Shown here: positions 10,101-18,374 of the stretch, one piece after another | How the letters are laid out: each line of letters opens with the position of its first letter | Position numbering within the stretch: position 1 is the stretch's first letter | Origin: QHYU01 sp041493955 | GTDB lineage: Bacteria > Acidobacteriota > Terriglobia > Acidiferrales > UBA7541 | Length of the DNA: 23,506 nucleotides | Direction of reading: 5' to 3' | Assembly (NCBI GenBank): GCA_041493955.1 | Contig: JBGPZW010000040.1 | Span: forward strand, 1-23,506 | The notes under the pieces: model-generated | The model's input: only the letters and a program-made list of their open reading frames with translations | Told to the model about the DNA's origin: nothing | Database searches by the model: none | Made by a program: the position numbers and the translations under genes

Positions 10101-11706
10101 ACATCGTGCTCGAGGGCACCGAGGCGACGGTGAACGTGCCGTTGAAGCTCGTGTCGGTGACCCCGGAAATGGTCACCACCTGGCCAACAGCGAGGTTGTG
10201 GGCCGCCGTGGTGGTGATCGTGACGACATTGTTGGAACGAACCGCGCCGTTGCTGGCGATGGTCAGGGTGATGGCCGGAGGACCGATGAGGGAAATGTCC
10301 TCAAAGACAGACCCTTGGGGGGCGGTGGTCGGGTTGATGGAGGTGAGTATTGGGTCGCTGGCCAGGACGATGGTTGCGGAAGCGGTGCCGGAACGGCTGG
10401 TGTCTGCCTGCGACACGGCTTTGATCGTCACGGTCGCGGGATTCGGGATTGTGGCCGGCGCCTGATAGACACCTGTGGCGGTGATCGTGCCGTTGCCGTT
10501 TGCCGGATCTCCTCCGGCGATGTCATTCACGAACCAATTGACGCGAGTATCGGAAGTTCCGGGGACCGCGGCAATGAACTGGAGCGTTTCCGAAGTGCCG
10601 AGCGTCGCAGTGGGGGGCGTTACCGTGACGTGGATGCCGGAATCCACCGAGACGATCGCCGTATCGCTCTTCGTGTTGTCAGCAATGGGCACCGCCTTGA
10701 TTTGAACGGCGGTCGTAGAGACGGTTCCGCCGCCGCTGGTGGCATTGCTGGCCGAAACCGCCCCGCCGCCGCTGGAGGCATTGCTGGCGGTCTGGGGATA
10801 GGTGAACGTCGCACCCGAGGGCACCGAGGCGACAGTAAACGTCCCGTTGAAACTGCTGTCCGTGACTCCGGAAATGATCACCATCTGCCCGACAACGAGG
10901 CGGTGCGCCGACGTGGTGGTGATGGTGACGACATTGCTCGAACGAACCGCACCATTGGTGGCGATGGTAAGAGGGGTCTGGGTATAGGTGAAGGTCGTGG
11001 TCGAGGGCACGGTTTCGACAAAGAAAATTCCGTTGAAACTAGTGTCCGTGACCCCTGCAATGGTTACCTCCTGCCCCACAACCAGATTGTGCGCTGCCGT
11101 GGTGGTGATGGTGACGACATTGTTGGAGCGAACCGCACCGTTGCTGGCGATGGTCACGGTGGTGGCCGGCGGGAGGGCAGACGGGGCAGTGTAAAGTCCG
11201 TTCGTGGAAATCGTCCCGAAGGTCGAATTTCCACCTTCGACGCTGTTCACGAACCACTTCGCGGCGCTGGTGGTGACACTGCCTCCACCGCTGGTGGCAT
11301 CGACGGCGGTTTGCGCATAGGTGAAGGTGGTCGTGGACGGCACAGTCGCGATTAGGAATGCGCCGTTAAAACTGGTGTCGGAGACCCCACTGATCGTGAC
11401 GATCTGGTTGATGGTCAGACCGTGCGCTGATGTGGTGGTGATGGTAACCAGGTTGGCGGCGCGGACGGCGCCGTTGGCGGATACGATAGTGGTCACCTGG
11501 CCGCCGCTGATGTTGGCGAAGAACTGCTGCGTGCCACCGAGAATCACCAGGGCCGCCTTAGGCGCGAGCGTCACCGTGACGATCGTGACGCCGCCTCCGC
11601 CGCCGCCGCAGCCGAGGAGGAGAGACACCAGCAGAGCACACCCCAGCCAGCCGGCCCGCCACCGCCCGGCGCGGCGCGTGTGAGTCCAAGAATCAGACCG
11701 CTGCAT
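7114..11706 (-). CDS. Giant surface lipoprotein with Ig, TIG and YVTN-type propeller domains
   Basis: This is a predicted exported lipoprotein of about 1530 residues. The N-terminus has twin arginines, a hydrophobic segment and a lipobox LLLGC (Cys at about 33) followed by glycines. The order is: Ig-like domain 1 (about 42-355, interrupted by modules), Ig-like domain 2 (about 358-447), a TIG domain (about 451-603, interrupted), another TIG-like region (about 625-715), propeller blades (about 725-1110, interrupted), a third TIG domain (about 1111-1206), and a second blade set to the end. Blades carry the VGTxPxGVAID...AVVxNxGSxxVSIVDL pattern of YVTN-type propellers. Five 63-86 residue modules are nested inside these domains. 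The ATG at 11706 has GGAGG with a 7-nt spacer; the in-frame ATG at 11730 also has GGAG with a 6-nt spacer. Function is unknown; adhesion or cell-surface binding is only a guess. It lies between bamA and skp. Confidence 0.85.
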   Translation of the reverse strand: MQRSDSWTHTRRAGRWRAGWLGCALLVSLLLGCGGGGGGVTIVTVTLAPKAALVILGGTQQFFANISGGQVTTIVSANGAVRAANLVTITTTSAHGLTINQIVTISGVSDTSFNGAFLIATVPSTTTFTYAQTAVDATSGGGSVTTSAAKWFVNSVEGGNSTFGTISTNGLYTAPSALPPATTVTIASNGAVRSNNVVTITTTAAHNLVVGQEVTIAGVTDTSFNGIFFVETVPSTTTFTYTQTPLTIATNGAVRSSNVVTITTTSAHRLVVGQMVIISGVTDSSFNGTFTVASVPSGATFTYPQTASNASSGGGAVSASNATSGGGTVSTTAVQIKAVPIADNTKSDTAIVSVDSGIHVTVTPPTATLGTSETLQFIAAVPGTSDTRVNWFVNDIAGGDPANGNGTITATGVYQAPATIPNPATVTIKAVSQADTSRSGTASATIVLASDPILTSINPTTAPQGSVFEDISLIGPPAITLTIASNGAVRSNNVVTITTTAAHNLAVGQVVTISGVTDTSFNGTFTVASVPSSTMFTYPQTASNVTSSGGTVTSTPANFIATNVVNVNGNPLPPGAVSVPSSTVIRARIPASLLGAAGILKINVRRQGGTFNPLQERTLTVVPVRPALVAASPDSGIQGGGTFSFDVHGGYFGDPSAPAVSAQVDGGLRSVNITDGRRLSVTIGPPHGDLTTPGLVPVAILNTAANPPQAATNFAVQPSSGAAFAVIQTLSLAAGSAPSAIAVNTTTGTAVVANTGKNTVQLIDLTTNPPSLKGGPVAVGTAPTGVAIDNTRNVAVVVNSGSNSVSIVDLSPSPAVVMATITANIGPAPVAVAVNPLTGIAVVAYQNSNSLSLIDLATNTVVSAATVSTGPNPQVAVEPKLNWAVVTPGGAGSISIVETGKRFSATIASSGATRTSAGAVTITTTAPHSIAQGQIVLITGVADPSFNGTFTVTGVSTSTSFTYIQSNTAAATSGGGQATFSTTVATASVGGTTVRGISINPETEQAVLADPGSTQLQFFSVLDQGLSSITLEAGHVAAAFHPLTDIIVSVNNLDNKASIVDARTTPTRLAQVSVGTNPRAVVVDPVSNLALVANAGSDNVSVISLGALRPLHVTQINIPSNRQLGPAATRTSPSSLSLTITGGTFSGASAVRLDGVATGVTTSFVSPRRLTVTIDPSRLAAPRRYALDVMDGVNHSNVAELPVIQVVDMVGAGGASCTNPSPRGVAIDAERNLALVTNPNCNNVAIIDLTTGDLTTGNSKVVSVGTNPQGVAVDSRLGRAVVTNRGSGDASIVDLTNAGGTVSQTVSVGTEPLGVAIDPGTGLAIVANSGSNNLTTIAADTGQSLTTASTDQRPVAIAIDPQRRIAAVAHAAQNNLVFFDLKASPPTVLNRVSGPQAPTSVVFDPVTTLFVVNSSLGNNIFIVNPDTLQAAVLRVGINPTSLGYNYRSGTLLSLNTASSTISVVDFADQPQRVRAVIGTGAAPSCFGPIVVGNAQQFQQPPCGVEIHPKTNLAVLADGDNNRVLLLPLPR
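8764..8991 (-). repeat. Module copy 5, inside a propeller blade
   Basis: This encodes about 76 residues beginning TIASSGATRTSAGAVTITTT and carrying the module core GQIVLITGVADPSFNGTFTV and SFTYIQS, ending near SGGGQATFS. It is the most diverged copy. Flanking sequence reads as one propeller blade: GSISIVETGKRFS before it and TTVATASVGGTTVRGISINP after it. Confidence 0.8.
10042..10263 (-). repeat. Module copy 4, inside a TIG domain
   Basis: This encodes TIASNGAVRSNNVVTITTTA, the core GQVVTISGVTDTSFNGTFTV, MFTYPQTASN and a Ser/Gly/Thr tail. Its flanks are SVFEDISLIG before and NFIATNVVNVNG after, which together resemble the opening strands of a TIG domain. Confidence 0.85.
10711..10968 (-). 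repeat. Module copy 3, with duplicated tail
   Basis: This encodes TIATNGAVRSSNVVTITTTS, the core GQMVIISGVTDSSFNGTFTV and TFTYPQTASN. Its tail carries a 12-residue Ser/Asn/Gly unit twice. It abuts copy 2 head to tail, and both sit before the last strand of Ig domain 1 (QIKAVPIADNTKSDTAIVSV). Confidence 0.85.
10727..10788 (-). repeat. Short direct repeat with 36-bp period in the module 3 tail
   Basis: A 26-nt sequence at 10727-10752 recurs at 10763-10788 with one mismatch. The 36-bp period encodes SNASSGGGAVSA followed by SNATSGGGTVST. It looks like a local slippage-type duplication of the module's Gly-rich tail. Confidence 0.85.
10969..11157 (-). repeat. Module copy 2, without Gly-rich tail
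   Basis: This encodes TIASNGAVRSNNVVTITTTA, the core GQEVTIAGVTDTSFNGIFFV and TTTFTYTQTPL. It then passes straight into copy 3 without the SGGG tail seen in the other copies. The sequence before it is YTAPSALPPATTV of Ig domain 1. Confidence 0.85.
11266..11490 (-). repeat. Module copy 1, inside Ig domain 1
   Basis: This encodes TIVSANGAVRAANLVTITTT, the core NQIVTISGVSDTSFNGAFLI, TTTFTYAQT and an SGGGSVTTS tail. It separates GTQQFFANISGG from KWFVNSVEGGNSTFG, which are contiguous in the related second Ig domain. Confidence 0.85.
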
Positions 11707-11782
11707 GAACTTGCCTCCGAGAATCTTCATCAAGTTCTCCTGCCTCGTTTGCCGCGCACCCCGTGCCGCGGCTCAATTCCCT

Positions 11783-11803
11783 GAGCGCAATATTCCTGCG
11801 CTC
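11783..11803 (-). other. Hairpin between bamA and the lipoprotein gene
   Basis: A 7-bp perfect stem GAGCGCA/TGCGCTC with a 7-nt loop lies 9 nt after the bamA stop. No T-run follows, so it could be a partial terminator, a processing site or a 3'-end stabiliser. No clear promoter is visible in the short gap before the lipoprotein gene. Confidence 0.45.
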
Positions 11804-11812
11804 TCCTCTGGG

Positions 11813-14698
11813 TCAAAACGTCCGGCTGATCGTGAACCGGAAGGTCCGCGCCGGGTCAAAGAAATTCAGCTGCCGGGGATTCGCCACCAGGTTGTTGAGC
11901 TGGGGAAGAATCTGCGACTCGTAAACACCCGGCGGCAGCGTGCGGAGGAAATTATCGCTGACCACGAACGAGCTCGCCGGCGCGACAATCGTGTGATGAT
12001 ACCGGTTCAGGTTGTAGGCCCAAAAAATCCGGAACGGCGCATTGACCACCGGCAACTGCACGACGAATTCGATCCCGGTGGAGGTTCGCAGCTTGAAGTT
12101 CGACCCGGGGGCCAAGCCGATCCGCTGGCTGATGGTGGCATTGGGAAACTGCGTCTGGAGCTGCTGAAACCCACTCGGATCAATCTGCAATTGCCCGCGG
12201 CGCACGATGCCGTTCAAACCCGCGTCGAAGAACAGCGCCATGGTCACCGGCCCGACGAGGGGGATGCGGTACTCGGCGTTGCCCACACCCTGCAGATCGC
12301 CGCCGGGAAACGTAAAGTTGTAAAGCAGCGACGGCACGCTCACCTGGCGGAGCGTCGGGTTGCCGAAGGCGTCGAGGTGTGTAGGGTCCTGGAAGAAAAA
12401 CTGGGTACTGGAGGAGAGGGGCAGAAATGCCACGGGGCCGATGGTGCGGATGTCGAAGCCCCGCACGCTATCCTCGCCGCCCAGGTAGAAACGGTCAAAC
12501 GGCGGCAGCACCTTGTTGCCGTAGCCGGTGGCAAAGGCGGACAAGTAGCGGAAGCCGAGGACGTTGCGCCGCTTGTTGATCGGGCGGAAGTATTTGCCCT
12601 CGAAAATGGTGGTCATGGCGTTGACGTTGCCCCGCAGCGGCCCGCCCTCAAAACTCAGCGAATAGAAGAGACTCTTGCCGTGGGTGGGATTGATCGGGTT
12701 GTCCACTGTATTGAAGGAAAGCGTCGGCGTGACGCGGCTGGAAACGATGCCGCGCAGCGAGGAAGGCCCGGCGAAGGAGCGGAACTGGAGCGTCTCAAAG
12801 AGCAGGCGCGATGCGTCGCTGAACGCGTCGATATTGGTGTTGGTCAGGCCGTAGGTCAGGCCGATGCGCGTAAACGACCAGCGCTTGACCGGGTAGCTGG
12901 CGAAGACGGTGAAGCCCTTGCTGTTCTGGTTGTAGTTCTGCGTGGTGTTGGGGTCGAGCTGCACGCGCTGGCCGATCAGCAGCGAGGTCTCGCGGGATTG
13001 GTTGAAGCTGAAGCGGCTGGAGAAGACCGTGAAGCCGGTGGAGATGGGCCGGTCGAACAGGTACGGCTCGGTGAACCCGAACAGGAAATTGCGCTGGCGG
13101 TCGCCGAATTCCGCCGAAAAGGTCAGCGTCTCGCCCAGCCCCAGGAAGTTGTTGGTCTGATAGCTCAGGCCGATGAAGCTGCCGGCGATGCCGCTGACCC
13201 CGCCGGTCAGGCCGATCGATTGCTTGCCCTTCTCCTTCACCTTCAGGACGATGTCAACGCTGCCTTCCTTGAGGTTGCGCTTAATCTCGGAGTGCTCCTC
13301 GGGCTTGATGCGGTCGAAGTAGTCGAGCTGGTTCAAGCGCAGGATGCTGATCTCCCAGAGGCGGTTGTTGAAGACGTCGCCTTCATCCAACAGGATCTCG
13401 CGCCGAATGACTTTGTCGCGCGTGGTGACGTTGCCCTGGAACTCGATCCGGCGGACGTAGAACTGCTTCTGCTCGTCGAATTCCAGGGTCAGGTTGACGA
13501 TCTTGTTGGCGTTGTCCACGTCGCTGATGGGAGTCGCGGTGAAATCGATGTAGCCGAACTGGCCGTAGAGTTTCCGGTAGTCCTCCAGGGCCTTGCGGAC
13601 CTTGTCCACGGCGAAGATATCGCCTTCATGCAGCGGGAAAATCTGCTGCAGGAATTCGGTCTTAATGGAAAGGCCCTTCTCCGGGTCCACGTTGCGGATG
13701 AAGAGCTTGCCCATGTGAAATCGGTCGCCTTCCTCGATGGGGATGGTGATGTTGGTGCTCTTGCCGTGTCTGCGCCCGATCGCCGGCAGGGGCACGGGCA
13801 GGCCGCCGCGCTCGATGTCCACGGTTTCGACCACCGGCTCCTTGACCAGCACCTGGAAGTAGCCGTTGTCCTGGTAAAGGCTGCGGATGCCCACCTCGAG
13901 GTCTTCGGAGAGTTTCCGCCGGTCGTAGGTCTTCGAGAACATGTTGAGGTAGGTGATGCCCAGCGGGATAGCGAAGGGGCGCGAGTGACGCATCGCGCGG
14001 ATAATCTTCCGGTCGGAGAAGGCCTTGTTGCCCTGGATGATGATCTTGCCGACCTTGACCTTGGGGCCTTCCTCGACGACGAAGATCAGCTTGACGGCGT
14101 TGGTCGCGGCGATGCGCTCGTAGGTGGGCTTGACCACGGCAAACTGCCGCCCATGCTCGGAGAGCAACTCGCGCAAGACGACTTCAGCTTTTTTCACCTT
14201 TGTGGGGTCAAACTGGCTTTCCACCGACAGCCCCACTTTGCGGTCCTTGAAGCGCTCCAGGATGTCCGATTCGGTGACCGACTTGGTGCCTTTGTACTCG
14301 ATCCGGCGGATCACCGGACGCTCTTTGAGGTTGAAGATGATGATCTTCGCGTTGGGCCGGTCAGAACTGTCCTCGACTTCCAGCCGGATGTCCTCGAAGA
14401 ACTGGGTGTTCCACAGGGCCTGGAAGTCGCGCCGCAGGGTCTCCTCGTTGTAGGCGTCACCCTCGCGGGTGAAGATCTTGGCCTTGAGCGTGTCGCTGCG
14501 GACGCGGCGGTTGCCGCTGAACTCCACGCGCTGGACCACCGCGGGTTGCTGCGCCGCGGGAGTTTCCCCCGCTTCAGGTACGGAAGCCGCCGGTTCGCCG
14601 CGCGCCTCGGCCGGAGCCGAAATCGTTGGCAGCAAGGACACCAGCAGGAAGAGGAGAAAAATCGGCAGGCAGAATTTTATGCGTGCGGCCACGCCCAT
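11813..14698 (-). CDS. bamA: Outer membrane protein assembly factor BamA
   Basis: BamA is the central outer-membrane Omp85 protein that inserts beta-barrel proteins. From the ATG at 14698 the product is 961 residues, with a signal peptide (MGVAARIKFCLPIFLLFLLV onward to SAPAEA). Five POTRA-like domains follow at about 55-126, 127-210, 211-295, 318-411 and 412-488. The 16-stranded barrel begins near 493 and carries the conserved SVRGF motif of loop 6 (about 744-748), after FYLGGED. The protein ends FRFTISRTF with a terminal Phe, as expected of a beta-signal. An in-frame TTG at 14719 would add seven residues and is less likely. The gene follows clpC by 84 nt. POTRA3 is extended by a GGLPVPLPAIGRRHGKS insert. 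It is longer than the E. coli protein (about 810 residues). Confidence 0.95.
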   Translation of the reverse strand: MGVAARIKFCLPIFLLFLLVSLLPTISAPAEARGEPAASVPEAGETPAAQQPAVVQRVEFSGNRRVRSDTLKAKIFTREGDAYNEETLRRDFQALWNTQFFEDIRLEVEDSSDRPNAKIIIFNLKERPVIRRIEYKGTKSVTESDILERFKDRKVGLSVESQFDPTKVKKAEVVLRELLSEHGRQFAVVKPTYERIAATNAVKLIFVVEEGPKVKVGKIIIQGNKAFSDRKIIRAMRHSRPFAIPLGITYLNMFSKTYDRRKLSEDLEVGIRSLYQDNGYFQVLVKEPVVETVDIERGGLPVPLPAIGRRHGKSTNITIPIEEGDRFHMGKLFIRNVDPEKGLSIKTEFLQQIFPLHEGDIFAVDKVRKALEDYRKLYGQFGYIDFTATPISDVDNANKIVNLTLEFDEQKQFYVRRIEFQGNVTTRDKVIRREILLDEGDVFNNRLWEISILRLNQLDYFDRIKPEEHSEIKRNLKEGSVDIVLKVKEKGKQSIGLTGGVSGIAGSFIGLSYQTNNFLGLGETLTFSAEFGDRQRNFLFGFTEPYLFDRPISTGFTVFSSRFSFNQSRETSLLIGQRVQLDPNTTQNYNQNSKGFTVFASYPVKRWSFTRIGLTYGLTNTNIDAFSDASRLLFETLQFRSFAGPSSLRGIVSSRVTPTLSFNTVDNPINPTHGKSLFYSLSFEGGPLRGNVNAMTTIFEGKYFRPINKRRNVLGFRYLSAFATGYGNKVLPPFDRFYLGGEDSVRGFDIRTIGPVAFLPLSSSTQFFFQDPTHLDAFGNPTLRQVSVPSLLYNFTFPGGDLQGVGNAEYRIPLVGPVTMALFFDAGLNGIVRRGQLQIDPSGFQQLQTQFPNATISQRIGLAPGSNFKLRTSTGIEFVVQLPVVNAPFRIFWAYNLNRYHHTIVAPASSFVVSDNFLRTLPPGVYESQILPQLNNLVANPRQLNFFDPARTFRFTISRTF

Positions 14699-14739
14699 TC
14701 TCAAGGCCGCGCCCCCCAACCCAAAATGTATGCTCCCCC

Positions 14740-14764
14740 GCCGGCTCCCCGGAAGATAGCCGGC
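14740..14764 (-). other. Hairpin between clpC and bamA
   Basis: A 7-bp perfect stem GCCGGCT/AGCCGGC encloses an 11-nt loop, midway in the 84-nt gap between the two genes. It has no T-run. It could modulate read-through into bamA or mark RNA processing; I see no convincing promoter in the gap. Confidence 0.4.
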
Positions 14765-14782
14765 TTATGCGCGTAGGATTCT

Positions 14783-17209
<2,427 letters not shown>

Positions 17210-17240
17210 GGTTCCGCTCGCTTCTCCCCCAGGACAACGG

Positions 17241-18011
17241 TTAAGCCCCTGTATCGTCTCCAGCCAAAACTCTCAGCACGCCGTGGTCAAGTCCCAGCAC
17301 GCGGTCGCAGCGCCGCGCCAGCGCGGCATTGTGGGTCGCGAGCAGGGAGGTCAGGCGGTGGGTCCGGTGTAGGCGCTGCATCAGACCGAAAATCGCTTCC
17401 GCGTTCTCCGCGTCCAAGTCCCCAGTCGGCTCGTCGGCCAGCAGCACCGCCGGCTCGTTCGACAGCGCGCGGGCGATGGCTACGCGCTGCTGTTCGCCCC
17501 CTGAAAGTTCTCCTGCCCGCTGGCGTGCGTGCGCGGCCAGGCCGACTTCACCCAGCCACCGCGCGGCGGCCCGGAGCGCCTCGCCGCGCCCCGCCCCCCT
17601 CACCAGCAGAGGCATGGCCACGTTCTCCTCGGCGGTGAAGTCGGGTAAAAGGTGGTGCCGCTGCCAGACAAAACCCATCGAGCGATTGCGGAAGCTGGCA
17701 AGCGCCGCGTCTGGAAGCGTTTCGAGCGCCTTCGCGCCGAAGTATACTGTACCGCTTGTTGGCGTGTCCAGCGCGGCCAGCAGGTGCAGCAGGGTGCTCT
17801 TACCGGCACCAGAGGGCCCGACGATGGCCACCATCTCACCCTCGGTCACGCGCAGATCCACGCCGGCCAGAACGGTCACCTGGGTGCCCCCGGAGCTGTA
17901 AACCTTGCGCAGGCCGCGGGCCTCGAGCACGACTGGCGGGCCGGGCGCGACCGCGCTGGCCTCGGCTCCGGAGCCGGTGTTGGCCATCGTTGCTGCGCTG
18001 CGCGCCGTCAC
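17241..18011 (-). CDS. lolD: Lipoprotein-release ABC transporter ATPase LolD
   Basis: LolD is the ATPase that powers extraction of outer-membrane-destined lipoproteins from the inner membrane with LolC/E. The product shows Walker A GPSGAGKS, the ABC signature LSGGEQQRVAIARAL, Walker B VLLADEPTGDLD and the H-loop histidine in SLLATHNAAL. The sequence SFRNRSMGFVWQRHHLLPDF contains the Q-loop and is typical of the MacB/LolD subfamily. I chose GTG at 18011 because AGGA with a 7-nt spacer precedes it (256 residues). The ATG at 17987 (248 residues) is an alternative without a visible Shine-Dalgarno. The permease gene lies upstream on the same strand but is separated by an unusually long 363-nt gap. 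The neighbouring giant lipoprotein is a potential client. Confidence 0.92.
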   Translation of the reverse strand: MTARSAATMANTGSGAEASAVAPGPPVVLEARGLRKVYSSGGTQVTVLAGVDLRVTEGEMVAIVGPSGAGKSTLLHLLAALDTPTSGTVYFGAKALETLPDAALASFRNRSMGFVWQRHHLLPDFTAEENVAMPLLVRGAGRGEALRAAARWLGEVGLAAHARQRAGELSGGEQQRVAIARALSNEPAVLLADEPTGDLDAENAEAIFGLMQRLHRTHRLTSLLATHNAALARRCDRVLGLDHGVLRVLAGDDTGA

Positions 18012-18374
18012 GTTCGTGTCCTGCCTCGCGCTTTCTTCGTCAAAGCTTCGCTCCCACAATTGGATGCTTGTTTGGGGAGCCGGTTTGCGTTCTCTCTACT
18101 TGTTTCCGGTTCGCGGGCGGCCTCGAGGAAAAGCCTAACCCATTTCACATTCTTGCCCACTGGGTACCCGGCGGGCTCTTTGGGTTCGTTTCGTCACTGC
18201 GGCGCTCTCCTGCAATCCGTTGATACCACGACGATTGTAGCACGAACCCAATTATCGGCCGCGGCATCTGCCAGCCGCTTGCACATCGGATTTCGTGAAC
18301 TCTCTACCTTAGTGCACGCCGCTCTCCAAAACAGCCGTGCGGGCGGACGCAGTTACAAGTGAAACCTCAAGGTC
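18012..18374 (-). other. 363-nt non-coding gap between the permease and lolD
   Basis: No convincing gene is visible here on either strand. On the minus strand the gap contains an extended -10 like element (18234-18242) and short GC-rich inverted repeats near 18160-18180, but no T-rich terminator. It is longer than any other gap within this gene cluster, so lolD may have its own promoter and a leader of about 215 nt. Confidence 0.5.
18234..18242 (-). promoter_or_regulatory. Possible extended -10 promoter ahead of lolD
   Basis: On the minus strand it reads TGCTACAAT, an extended -10 form (TGn plus TACAAT, five of six consensus bases). I find no good -35 at the expected distance, so support is limited. 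Confidence 0.3.

Noticed and set aside
10198..11355. A plus-strand Arg/Gly/Asp-rich open frame opposite the lipoprotein modules
   Set aside because: Its repetitiveness simply mirrors the module copies on the minus strand.
8764..11490. Insertion-sequence-like or MITE ends for the module
   Set aside because: I found no consistent terminal inverted repeats or exact target duplications at the DNA level, so a transposon origin is not supported by the visible ends.
7114..11706. A CRISPR array or non-coding repeat array suggested by the repeated DNA
   Set aside because: The repeats are 190-260 nt, imperfect, irregularly spaced and in frame within one open reading frame.
11705..14776. A 1023-codon open frame on the plus strand covering all of bamA
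   Set aside because: It is the antisense shadow of bamA. The opposite frame has a signal peptide, POTRA domains, the VRGF motif and a terminal beta-signal, whereas the plus frame is rich in Val/Ala/Asp/His/Gln as expected of antisense GC-rich DNA.
18131..18196. Short open frame on the minus strand in the gap before lolD (GTG start, about 21 codons)
   Set aside because: It has no convincing ribosome binding site, no recognisable product and a length expected by chance.
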